Positions 1 through 6,001 of a DNA stretch of 8,144 bases are shown here, one piece after another. A program made the position numbers and the translations under genes. Below the pieces are notes generated by a model, which saw nothing but the letters and a program-made list of their open reading frames with translations, did no database searches and was not told where the DNA came from. Origin of the DNA: an uncultured Paraglaciecola sp. (GTDB lineage Bacteria; Pseudomonadota; Gammaproteobacteria; Enterobacterales; Alteromonadaceae); NCBI GenBank assembly GCA_905479025.1, contig CAJQKX010000499.1:1-8144 (forward strand), read 5' to 3'. Every line of letters begins with the position of its first letter. The stretch's first letter is position 1.

Positions 1-169
1 CAGCGCGCCTAATACGTGAGCCTGTAACTACGACTCGTTCAAGCGAATCTGAACCTTCTTCTACATCTGCTTCTTGTGCAAATAAACTGCTTGATGAAAA
101 TACAGTGGCAACTGCACTTGCAGCTACTGCTAGACGAATTGACTTCGTCAATTTTGAATTTGTAAACAT
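1..169 (-). CDS. TonB-dependent outer-membrane receptor, N-terminal fragment
   Basis: This is the first 56 codons of a gene that runs off the left edge. The predicted start is MFTNSKLTKSIRLAVAASA, a basic n-region followed by a hydrophobic stretch. A signal-peptidase I site is likely after the Leu-Phe-Ala at about residues 29-31. The mature part then has an acidic linker and the VVVTGSRIRR motif at about residues 47-56, which is the TonB-box-like start of the plug domain in many TonB-dependent receptors of Alteromonadales and Xanthomonadales. The family imports siderophores, vitamin B12, oligosaccharides or other large nutrients across the outer membrane using TonB/ExbBD energy. The substrate cannot be told because plug and barrel lie outside the window. 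The ATG at 167-169 is supported by an AGGGAG ribosome-binding site a few bases upstream (complement of about 176-181). It appears to be transcribed alone, away from the other genes. Confidence 0.88.
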   Translation of the reverse strand, partial: MFTNSKLTKSIRLAVAASAVATVFSSSSLFAQEADVEEGSDSLERVVVTGSRIRRA

Positions 170-248
170 GTAAGTCTCCCTGGACCACAATTTAGTGTGT
201 ATTATCGTTTATACGACATTAGTGTTAAAGGTAGTGAACCTCGCTTAC

Positions 249-278
249 ATCATATACGTGATTTGTGCATAAGGTCAA
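249..278 (-). promoter_or_regulatory. Candidate sigma-70 promoter of the TonB-dependent receptor gene
   Basis: On the minus strand there is a -35 element TTGACC (complement of 273-278) and a -10 element TATGAT (complement of 249-254), separated by 18 bp. Each differs from the consensus hexamer by one base. Transcription would begin near 242 and give an untranslated leader of about 70 nt ahead of the ATG at 169. No Fur box or other operator was recognised in it, so the inducing nutrient remains unknown. Confidence 0.5.
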
Positions 279-935
279 CTAGTGGAATCATTAGATTATA
301 AGATATAAGTGGAAGTATTCATAAATACTTAAACTGAATAAAAATATCTTCAAAAATGTTTATTAAAAAGATATCCGAAATTAAAATATGAATGCAATAA
401 ATGAAGGTAAAAAGCTCTCGTTACCAAATCAAATAATTATAATTGCTATGAGAAATAAAAAATCTTAAATATATTAAATGTTTACATATAATATTTGGGG
501 CAAAACACTAAAAGTCGGATGATGATATTCATAGCATTGAATCACACCTTGTCTCAGAAAGAATTGAAACTTTGGGCTAAAACACGGCTTAGGATGAAGA
601 TTATTGGGCAGATATGTGGTGTAAATCTTAAATCAATTTCGTCCACATTACCCAGGATATAAAGTTGAAACGGCGTTTTATCTATTTCAAAGCCAGCTAG
701 TGAAAATGAATGCTATAAATGGAACGATAAACTTTTAGGTCAAAAATTAGTCGAGAAAAAAATAAAAAGCAAGTAGCTAAAAATTTTATTGATGTCTTTC
801 CATTTACCTTTAATTTTTTAAGAAATTATAGAACAGCGCTGTACTTGAAGACTTCTGCGTTTTGGAGGTTCAGTAAGCCTGTTTCAGTGGGTACATTATT
901 TCATATCCTTTAATACGATATTGAGCATAGCAATA

Positions 936-947
936 GTGTTTAAACAC
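936..947. repeat. Perfect 12-bp palindrome GTGTTTAAACAC
   Basis: The sequence GTGTTTAAACAC equals its own reverse complement over 12 bp and sits alone in the gene-free region. Two-fold symmetric sites of this size can bind dimeric regulators, but no gene start or promoter was recognised beside it. In AT-rich DNA such a palindrome may also arise by chance. Confidence 0.3.
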
Positions 948-1205
948 CCGAAATCTCCCATTACTCATTGTTAATTCTGTCTTAGTACTGAGCTAATATC
1001 AGCAAAAAAACCATACGAACAGGATGGTCTTTGATAACTTTTCATGGTTAACCTGAACATCAAAAAAAAACGTGACGGGGTTTATTGAGGAGTTTTAAGC
1101 ACAGTAAAATATCACTGCATACATCGTTGTTCTTGATTATAAGTCCCGGACATAATCTGAAAATTTTGTTTGAATTTAAGGAAGTTAAAACATTTTAGAA
1201 AAATT

Positions 1206-1316
1206 GGTGGTGCCCTTCCAGCCACACCTCGGCACATGAGTCTTTTGCTGCGGCTGCTCCCTTCCAGGCCTGACCGGGTTCACAAGTTATCATTGCGAGG
1301 GGACCGAAAGGTCACC
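1206..1316 (-). ncRNA. ffs: 4.5S RNA of the signal recognition particle (bacterial small SRP RNA)
   Basis: The minus strand carries the conserved SRP RNA apical domain: GGTCAGGCCTGGAAGGGAGC followed by AGCCGCAGC, which contains the GGAA-type tetraloop and the asymmetric and symmetric internal loops that bind protein Ffh. In E. coli 4.5S RNA the same block reads GGTCAGGTCCGGAAGGAAGC followed by AGCC. The flanking arms pair: the 5' end GGTG (at 1316) with the 3' CACC (ending at 1206), and CCTTTC with GGAAGG further in, giving the single long hairpin of the short bacterial SRP RNA. The length of about 111 nt fits the roughly 114-nt E. coli molecule. A five-T tract (complement of 1199-1203) just after the 3' end suggests intrinsic termination by the RNA's own hairpin. 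The RNA works with Ffh and FtsY in co-translational membrane targeting. The exact ends are inferred from pairing. Confidence 0.93.
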
Positions 1317-1323
1317 ATAGAAA

Positions 1324-1354
1324 CCCTTTATTAAAATATCATTCTTACAAAGGG
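1324..1354 (-). repeat. Inverted repeat in the presumed 5' leader of the 4.5S RNA precursor
   Basis: CCCTTT and AAAGGG (1324-1329 and 1349-1354) are perfect inverted repeats around a 19-nt AT-rich spacer. They lie between the candidate ffs promoter and the mature RNA 5' end, so they would form a stem within the leader, starting very near the predicted transcription start. The role is unknown; protecting the precursor end or presenting the leader to RNase P are possibilities. Confidence 0.35.
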
Positions 1355-1359
1355 ACCGC

Positions 1360-1388
1360 ATTATGAACAAAGCTAAAGTTAGATGCAA
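1360..1388 (-). promoter_or_regulatory. Candidate sigma-70 promoter of ffs
   Basis: On the minus strand TTGCAT (complement of 1383-1388) and CATAAT (complement of 1360-1365) are separated by exactly 17 bp. They match the -35 and -10 consensus at four and five of six positions. The start would fall near 1353, about 37 nt upstream of the mature 4.5S 5' end, implying a precursor with a 5' leader. This fits the family: E. coli 4.5S RNA is made as a precursor whose leader is removed by RNase P. Confidence 0.45.
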
Positions 1389-1424
1389 CCCACTTTTTAT
1401 GACAATGTGTTTACAGTATAAATA

Positions 1425-2471
1425 TTAGCCAAAACGTTCTTCTGCAATTTGATTAGCGACAATATTGGTGGCAATTCCTTGTGACTGAGCGCGACGATAT
1501 ATTTCTAAGAGTGTATCGCTGATTTTTTCAATATGGTCCCGTAATCCTTTATCTGAACTGATAATTGATTGATGATAAATGTCAATTATTCCTCCAGCGT
1601 TGATCACATAATCTGGTGCATAAAGTATCCCTTTATCTGCTAACAGCTGTCCATATTCTTCCCTAGCTAACTGATTGTTAGCAGCACCAGCAATCACTTT
1701 TACCTTAAGTCTCGCAATATTATCGCTATCAAGAATGGCCCCCATTGCACAAGGGGCAAATACATCAACATCTAAATCATAAATATTTTGAGGGCTGACT
1801 GCGGTTGCAGAGAATTCTCTGACTGCGTTTTCAATGTTTTCTTGATGGATATCTGATACATATAATATGGCCCTCTGCTTATGTAAATGTTTTGCCAAGC
1901 GCATACCAACATGCCCCAAACCTTGAATCGCAATTTTCACTCCTTCAAGTCCTGAATTCATGGCATGTCCAACAGTTGTCTTTAGACCAACGAATACACC
2001 ATAAGCTGTTGACGGGGCCGGGTTTCCGTCAGCAGGTTCAGAATTAATATGATATTTGCCATAAATACCTGACACATGTTCGGTTTGCCTTCCCATTAAC
2101 TTCAAATCATCAACGGTTAATCCTGAGTCTTCAGCGCTGATGTATTTCCCAGATAAACTATCGATGAACTTACCCATAGCTAACAGTTTATCTGAAGTTT
2201 TTTCAGTGCGAGGATCACCAATAATAACAGCCTTGCCCCCTCCTTGTTTAAGCCCCGCCATCGCAGCTTTATAAGTCATACCCTTGGACAACCTCAGTAC
2301 GTCTCGCAATGCTTCTTCATCATTAGCATACGGCCACATCCGGCAACCACCTAAAGCGCTGCCAAGATTTGAATTATGCACAACAATGATTGCTTTTAAG
2401 CCGCTTGTTCTATCTTGATAAAAAGCCACATGTTCGTGTCCATCAAATTCGCTATGTTCAAAAACCGACAT
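1425..2471 (-). CDS. ldh: Leucine dehydrogenase-type NAD-dependent amino-acid dehydrogenase
   Basis: This is a Glu/Leu/Phe/Val dehydrogenase that reversibly deaminates a branched-chain (or possibly aromatic) L-amino acid to the 2-oxo acid with NAD+, in the cytoplasm. From the ATG at 2471 it has 348 residues, close to the roughly 365 of Bacillus leucine dehydrogenases. The N-terminal substrate domain has LGGCRMWPY, then MTYK and GGGK with the two catalytic-site lysines (about K68 and K80), and the catalytic Asp of SAEDSG at about 115. The C-terminal Rossmann domain has QGLGHVG at about 183-189 and an Asp about 18 residues later that favours NAD. YAPDYVINAGG near the end is also typical. GGCRMW and AED point to leucine rather than phenylalanine dehydrogenase. 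An in-frame GTG at 2480 would add MNN. I prefer the internal ATG because it aligns with family N-termini and has GAGTGA just upstream. It is divergent from an Lrp-type regulator, its likely controller. Confidence 0.9.
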   Translation of the reverse strand: MSVFEHSEFDGHEHVAFYQDRTSGLKAIIVVHNSNLGSALGGCRMWPYANDEEALRDVLRLSKGMTYKAAMAGLKQGGGKAVIIGDPRTEKTSDKLLAMGKFIDSLSGKYISAEDSGLTVDDLKLMGRQTEHVSGIYGKYHINSEPADGNPAPSTAYGVFVGLKTTVGHAMNSGLEGVKIAIQGLGHVGMRLAKHLHKQRAILYVSDIHQENIENAVREFSATAVSPQNIYDLDVDVFAPCAMGAILDSDNIARLKVKVIAGAANNQLAREEYGQLLADKGILYAPDYVINAGGIIDIYHQSIISSDKGLRDHIEKISDTLLEIYRRAQSQGIATNIVANQIAEERFG

Positions 2472-2593
2472 ATTATTCACTCGTTAAATGTTCCATGTAC
2501 AACATTATCCCCATAAGTAATAGGACATTTTTTGCGACTTTATTGAGCAGTTAAAATAGTTAAGTTTATAAATCACAGATGAAATGAGTCATT

Positions 2594-2607
2594 AGGATAA
2601 ATATCCT
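2594..2607. promoter_or_regulatory. Palindrome AGGATA-AA-TATCCT, candidate operator between ldh and its regulator
   Basis: Two perfect 6-bp arms flank an AA centre, in the roughly 210-bp control region between the divergent dehydrogenase and Lrp/AsnC-family genes. Lrp-family proteins bind short imperfect palindromes with AT-rich centres, often near their own gene, so this is a reasonable autoregulatory or shared operator. It is about 40 bp upstream of the candidate -10 of the regulator gene and about 125 bp upstream of the dehydrogenase start. A second, weaker symmetry, ATGTT-N8-AACAT, lies at 2488-2505 close to the dehydrogenase start. Confidence 0.4.
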
Positions 2608-2642
2608 CTTTTTTATCTTGAAAAAGAATTAAAATTTCATCA

Positions 2643-2651
2643 TGCTAGAAT
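2643..2651 (+). promoter_or_regulatory. Candidate extended -10 promoter of the Lrp/AsnC-family gene
   Basis: TGCTAGAAT is an extended -10 element: TG, one base, then TAGAAT, one mismatch from TATAAT. No good -35 lies at the right distance; TTGAAA at 2618-2623 is about 22 bp away, too far. Transcription would start near 2658, giving a leader of about 27 nt before the ATG at 2685. Extended -10 promoters can work without a -35, especially with an activator. Confidence 0.35.
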
Positions 2652-2684
2652 TAAGGCAACAACATTAAATAGACAAAAAAATAT

Positions 2685-3152
2685 ATGAAGCTAGATAAAT
2701 TCGATCGAGAAATTTTGCGAGCCATGCAAAAAGATGCAACTGTTTCGATGGCTGATTTAAGTCAAAAAGTGGGTTTGTCACACACACCATGTTGGCGCAG
2801 AGTTAAACGCCTGGAAGCTGAAAAAGTTATTCTGCAGAAAGTGACATTGCTAGATAATAAAAAGTTAAACTTAGGTGTATCAGTTTTTATTTATGTCACC
2901 TTAAAAAATCATGATGGTGAGTCATTAAATGATTTTGAAAAGGCTGTTCAAAACATTGAATCAATAGTTGAGTGTCATACCACAAGTGGGGATAAGGATT
3001 ATTTACTAAAGGTAATTGTTGAAAGTATTGAGGAATATGAACACCTACTTAAAACTAAATTGACTAACTTGCCCTTAGTCGACCATCTAAGTTCTACTTT
3101 TGCTCTTAAGCAGGTTAAAAACACCACTGAATTGCCCATTAAAAATTTATAA
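2685..3152 (+). CDS. Lrp/AsnC-family transcriptional regulator
   Basis: This 155-residue protein has the usual length and layout of the Lrp/AsnC ('feast/famine') family. Residues 1-60 are the DNA-binding domain, beginning MKLDKFDREILRAMQ, with the helix-turn-helix at about 21-44 (MADLSQKVGLSHTPCWRRVK). Residues 66-142 are the RAM ligand-binding and oligomerisation domain, with the conserved GDKDYLLKV at about 102-110, equivalent to the family's GxxDY(L/V)L motif. Such proteins form dimers to octamers that sense amino acids. The gene is divergent from the leucine-type dehydrogenase, which suggests it controls that gene in response to a branched-chain or aromatic amino acid. This is an inference from position. 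It is a local paralogue, not necessarily global Lrp. The ribosome-binding site ahead of ATG 2685 is weak (AGACAAAAAAAT), so translation may be low. Transcription converges on tyrR. Confidence 0.92.
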   Translation: MKLDKFDREILRAMQKDATVSMADLSQKVGLSHTPCWRRVKRLEAEKVILQKVTLLDNKKLNLGVSVFIYVTLKNHDGESLNDFEKAVQNIESIVECHTTSGDKDYLLKVIVESIEEYEHLLKTKLTNLPLVDHLSSTFALKQVKNTTELPIKNL

Positions 3153-3160
3153 AAAACTGC

Positions 3161-3184
3161 GAGTTTCGTAATAGCGAAATTTTT
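3161..3184 (+). terminator. Intrinsic terminator after the Lrp/AsnC-family gene
   Basis: Eight bases after the stop codon begins a short hairpin: TTTCGT (3164-3169), loop AATA, GCGAAA (3174-3179), with a U-G pair next to the loop and weak extension outward, followed by T3180-3184. The stem is AT-rich, so efficiency may be modest. A run of A before the stem (3151-3156) means it could also act on leftward transcription from tyrR. Confidence 0.55.
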
Positions 3185-3316
3185 GACATTAAAAACTCTT
3201 TTACCTGTTTGCACGCATCGTCTGATTTATCGTTGTCTTGTTGACCCAATGATAGGCAGTCATTACCTTCAAAATTTGACCATAATAAAAAATAAGTCAA
3301 CGTTTAAACAAAAGGA

Positions 3317-4876
3317 TCAGACTATCTTTACAGCCTTCTTGTTGATCCCATATTCACGCAATTTATTGGCAATGGCGGTATGACTTAACCCTAGTTTTTT
3401 AGCCAACTGCCTTGTGCTTGGATAACTTGGGTATAATCGCATCAGAATATCTTTTTCAAAACGCTTTACTTCATCATCTAAACTCCCAGAGAATTCCTCT
3501 GATACAAAACTCACTGTTGCAGAGCATGACGGCAGTTGAATGTTTTCTTTCTCTAATTCGCGACCTTCCAGTAATGAAACAGCTCGATAAAGTGCATTTT
3601 CAAGTTGTCTAACATTGCCAGGCCATGGATAAATTTGTAAATAATCGAGACAAGCCTTAGTCATCTTAGGGGCTTTTAGGCCCAATTTCACACTGTGCTG
3701 TTTAACGAATCGCTCGGCTAACACAACAACATCTGCTCTACGTTCTCGTAATGGAGGTAAAACCAAACTCAACATATTTAAACGATAAAACAAGTCTTCT
3801 CTAAATTTCCCTTCTTGCATTAACTTACCTAAGTCTTTTTGAGTAGTACAAATTAACCTAACGTCAAATTGCAACTCTTCCTCATCGCCAATTCTGTGAT
3901 AGCTGCCTTTTTGTAATACCTGCAAAAGCTTTACCTGAAGATGCGCAGACAGCTCACCTACTTCATCTAAGAGCAAAGTACCACCTTGCGATTGCTCTAA
4001 TAAACCAAGTTGTTTTCCAGTCTGTCCATCAGCCCCAGGTCCATAACCAAATAATTCTGTCTCGGTAATATTATCCCTCAAAGACCCACAGTTTAACGAT
4101 AAAAACACCTCCTGATTGCGTCTACTTGCCTCATGGCACGCCTTGGCAAGCATCTTTTTACCTGTTCCCGTCTCTCCAAAGATAATAATAGGCCCATCCA
4201 ACTCGGCCATTCGTTTGGCTTCTTTCACTACGTTTTTCATTGCTTTACTATCCGCTTGAACAGAGATAAAACTATCTGCGCTAGCCTTATGAAAAACAGT
4301 CAGTTGTTGGCCTAATCTGAGTTCGGATTTCAGCATAAAAACTGCCCCTGCCAAAATATCAGCACCATCGGAGTCAGGCACCATAACGGGCAACATATCA
4401 AGCAAATAATCTTGTTCTAAAAACCTGATCCTTTGTGCTTGGGCTTGAGGGGTTTTACTTTCCAACCATCGACTTAGATTAAATCCTTTGAGAAGTTCAG
4501 AAATATCACTTCCAATAATATCAGTTTCGGGGACGTCTAGACTTGATACAACGGCATCATTGACCAAGATAATTTTACCTTTGATATCCACCGAAAAAAC
4601 CGGATCGGGTAAAGTCTGCAACAAAGCTTTAAGTTGATACTGCTCACGTTCAATGGGCATAAAGGGGGTGGTTTTCACATCTTCTATACCTTCAATTTTA
4701 CGTATTTTAGGCATCAAATGTTGGAAATCTGCAAACTCAATATTGGGGAAATTCAGGAAAATTTTTCCTAATGCATCAATTTCAATTCCGCGCAGATCTA
4801 TTTCATGCTCAACTAATATATCTAACACATCTTGAGCAATGCCCAAACGATCCTGGCAGTGTACTTCTAAGCGCAT
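3317..4876 (-). CDS. tyrR: TyrR, aromatic amino-acid-responsive transcriptional regulator
   Basis: At 519 residues it is close to E. coli TyrR (513) and co-linear with it throughout. It opens with the ACT domain (1-70; MRLEVHCQDRLGIAQDVLDI and IDLRGIEID). A PAS domain at about 80-190 includes GFNLSRWLES. The AAA+ domain at about 207-440 has Walker A GETGTGK at 234-240, Walker B LLLDE at 301-305, and WPGNVRQLENA at 418-428. A Fis-type helix-turn-helix at about 486-511 (STRQLAKKLGLSHTAIANKL) is almost identical to E. coli TyrR. The GAFTGA loop that contacts sigma-54 is absent after ELFGYG, as in E. coli TyrR, so it should act at sigma-70 promoters as repressor or activator depending on Tyr, Phe, Trp and ATP. 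Start ATG 4876 follows GGGG at good spacing. It lies 163 bp downstream of phhA, its likely target. Confidence 0.97.
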   Translation of the reverse strand: MRLEVHCQDRLGIAQDVLDILVEHEIDLRGIEIDALGKIFLNFPNIEFADFQHLMPKIRKIEGIEDVKTTPFMPIEREQYQLKALLQTLPDPVFSVDIKGKIILVNDAVVSSLDVPETDIIGSDISELLKGFNLSRWLESKTPQAQAQRIRFLEQDYLLDMLPVMVPDSDGADILAGAVFMLKSELRLGQQLTVFHKASADSFISVQADSKAMKNVVKEAKRMAELDGPIIIFGETGTGKKMLAKACHEASRRNQEVFLSLNCGSLRDNITETELFGYGPGADGQTGKQLGLLEQSQGGTLLLDEVGELSAHLQVKLLQVLQKGSYHRIGDEEELQFDVRLICTTQKDLGKLMQEGKFREDLFYRLNMLSLVLPPLRERRADVVVLAERFVKQHSVKLGLKAPKMTKACLDYLQIYPWPGNVRQLENALYRAVSLLEGRELEKENIQLPSCSATVSFVSEEFSGSLDDEVKRFEKDILMRLYPSYPSTRQLAKKLGLSHTAIANKLREYGINKKAVKIV

Positions 4877-4911
4877 TTACAACCCCGATTTGAATACAAG
4901 TCTAAACCAGC

Positions 4912-4948
4912 CCAATTTGAGCTAGCGTAAAGATATTATTACAATTGG
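4912..4948. repeat. Inverted repeat CCAATT/AATTGG ahead of tyrR
   Basis: CCAATT at 4912-4917 and AATTGG at 4943-4948 face each other across 25 bp, in the 163-bp gap between phhA and tyrR. The gap must hold any separate tyrR promoter, but I see no strong -35/-10 pair in it, no TyrR box, and no clear terminator after phhA. tyrR may therefore be partly co-transcribed with phhA. The repeat could be a leader stem or chance. Confidence 0.25.
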
Positions 4949-5039
4949 TTAAGCTAAGACAGTGTTATTAGTTGGCTGTTTTCTCAGCTAAATAAATTTG
5001 CTTTGGGTGGGGCATACAAAAACATCCATATATAAAAAA

Positions 5040-5840
5040 TTAACTTGCTTGTCTTTCTTTTGGTGAAAACCTAGGTGCAAATAGACCTAATTGTTTGGCT
5101 TGGCTGACTAACTCCATAATATCCATTTCTGCAATATCGAACAGAGAGTCAAATGATTCCAAGGCATAATATACTGGTTGCATAATGTCGATTCGGTACG
5201 GGGTTCTTAATGCATCTAAAGGATTCATTGGAAGATGCACACAATCATCTGATTCAATGGCATAGAGTGTTTCACCAGGTGATGACAAAATCCCACCTCC
5301 ATAAACACGAGTTCCTTGCGCTGTATTCACTAAACCAAACTCTACAGTAAACCAATACAGTCTGGCTAAAAAGGCTCTGTCTTCTTTACTAGCCGCATAA
5401 CCAAGTTTTCCATAGGTATGGGTGAAATGTGCGAAAGCAGGATTGGTTAATAGCGGACAATGACCAAATATTTCATGAAAAATATCTGGCTCTTGTAAAT
5501 AATCAAACTCTTCATTTGAACGAATAAAGGTCGCTACTGGGAATTGTTTATTGGCTAATAAACTAAAAAAATCATCAAAATTTATTAACGATGGCACCTG
5601 TTTTACCTGCCATCCCGTAGCTTTAATTAGTATCGAGTTGATTTCAGCTAACTGTGGAATACGATCCGAGGGTAAGTCCAATAATTCAAGCCCATGTAAA
5701 TATTCCTCACAAGCCCTTCCTTTAAGTAAGTTTGATTGTTTTTGTAACAATGCCGCCCATATTTTATTTTCTTCAGAAGACCAATTTACAAGACCACTCT
5801 CATCTGGTTGATGAGATTTATAACGAGTATTCTTTGACAT
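5040..5840 (-). CDS. phhA: Phenylalanine 4-hydroxylase (monomeric bacterial type)
   Basis: The enzyme hydroxylates L-phenylalanine to L-tyrosine in the cytoplasm with O2, Fe(II) and a tetrahydropterin, the first step of phenylalanine catabolism. Its 266 residues match bacterial PhhA, which is only the catalytic domain of the animal enzyme, without the N-terminal regulatory ACT domain. The iron ligands are visible: FHEIFGHCPLL gives H122 and H127, and YWFTVEFGL gives E167. PQLAEIN (about 62-68) and YGGGILSSPGE (180-190) are conserved parts of the pterin and substrate sites. The N-terminus YKSHQPDESGLVNWSSEE is typical of the family. The ATG at 5840 has no Shine-Dalgarno match, but no better start exists. 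The gene lies between ycjF and tyrR with its own TATAAT and an upstream TyrR box. phhB, which recycles the pterin product, is not adjacent. Confidence 0.96.
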   Translation of the reverse strand: MSKNTRYKSHQPDESGLVNWSSEENKIWAALLQKQSNLLKGRACEEYLHGLELLDLPSDRIPQLAEINSILIKATGWQVKQVPSLINFDDFFSLLANKQFPVATFIRSNEEFDYLQEPDIFHEIFGHCPLLTNPAFAHFTHTYGKLGYAASKEDRAFLARLYWFTVEFGLVNTAQGTRVYGGGILSSPGETLYAIESDDCVHLPMNPLDALRTPYRIDIMQPVYYALESFDSLFDIAEMDIMELVSQAKQLGLFAPRFSPKERQAS

Positions 5841-5875
5841 GCAATTACAATAATTTTTTAGCTAACAATACCAAA

Positions 5876-5881
5876 ATTATA
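5876..5881 (-). promoter_or_regulatory. Perfect -10 element (TATAAT) of the phhA promoter
   Basis: TATAAT is read on the minus strand, complement of 5876-5881. At the 16-17 bp spacing the -35 position holds only TTTTGA or CTTTTG, a poor match to TTGACA. A good -10 with a poor -35 is the pattern of an activator-dependent promoter, which agrees with the TyrR box upstream. Transcription would begin near 5869, giving a leader of about 29 nt. Confidence 0.6.
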
Positions 5882-5935
5882 CTCGTCCCACGCAAAATCA
5901 AAAGACTTGTGGGTGTTTTCACTTTGTTACTTAAT

Positions 5936-5953
5936 TGTAAATATAAGCTTACA
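5936..5953. promoter_or_regulatory. TyrR box upstream of phhA
   Basis: TGTAAA-TATAAG-CTTACA matches the established TyrR operator TGTAAA-N6-TTTACA at 11 of 12 specified positions, including the G and C that are 14 bp apart and essential in E. coli boxes. Its centre is about 75 bp upstream of the inferred phhA start, away from the promoter core, a position compatible with activation rather than blocking. A very weak second box with the same G-N14-C core may lie at 5914-5931, centred 22 bp nearer the promoter. The regulator itself is encoded just beyond phhA. Confidence 0.75.
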
Positions 5954-6001
5954 AACACTCTAAATCACAACGAATAACACTAGAAAATACAAACAAAAAC
6001 T

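Larger units (their letters stand above)
181..1198. other. Long AT-rich intergenic region with no recognisable gene
   Basis: This stretch of about 1 kb separates the receptor gene from the 4.5S RNA gene; both are transcribed leftwards. All frames are broken by frequent stops. The longest open pieces I could follow are a few dozen codons, lack ribosome-binding sites, and resemble no protein I can name. It contains the receptor promoter at its left end and some short palindromes (for example 833-842 and 936-947). A run of nine A residues lies at about 1062-1070, without a hairpin that would make it a terminator. It could hold a decayed gene, an unrecognised small RNA, or simply non-coding spacer. 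Confidence 0.6.

Noticed and set aside
388..468. A 26-codon ORF starting ATG AAT GCA on the plus strand
   Set aside because: It has no Shine-Dalgarno sequence or promoter, a low-complexity composition, and lies in AT-rich DNA where such short ORFs are common.
388..723. Near-direct repeat ATGAATGC(A/T)ATAAATG(A/G)A at 388-405 and 706-723
   Set aside because: Two copies of 18 bp with two mismatches in AT-rich DNA, with no extension on either side, are not enough to claim a repeat family.
512..738. Protein-like open pieces in the plus strand (512-577, and 625-738 ending in a stop at 736), possibly a decayed gene
   Set aside because: The pieces are 22 and 37 codons in different frames, broken by several stops, without a ribosome-binding site, and match no family I can name. 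Chance is as good an explanation.
833..842. ACAGCGCTGT as a LexA (SOS) operator
   Set aside because: LexA boxes read CTGT-N8-ACAG; here the half-sites are in the reverse order and without the spacer, and no gene is next to it.
2999..3214. Minus-strand ORF of about 71 codons across the end of the Lrp-family gene
   Set aside because: It is antisense to a clearly conserved coding region, lacks a recognisable domain, and contains the terminator in its first part.
4864..4881. A TyrR box at the tyrR start (TTTACA at 4876-4881)
   Set aside because: The matching half-site 12 bp away reads CTTCTA, so only one half is present and autoregulation cannot be claimed from it.
5551..5977. Plus-strand ORFs of 81-86 codons over the start of phhA
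   Set aside because: They are shadows of phhA on the opposite strand; the codons of phhA are the conserved ones and the non-overlapping part is the TyrR-controlled promoter region.
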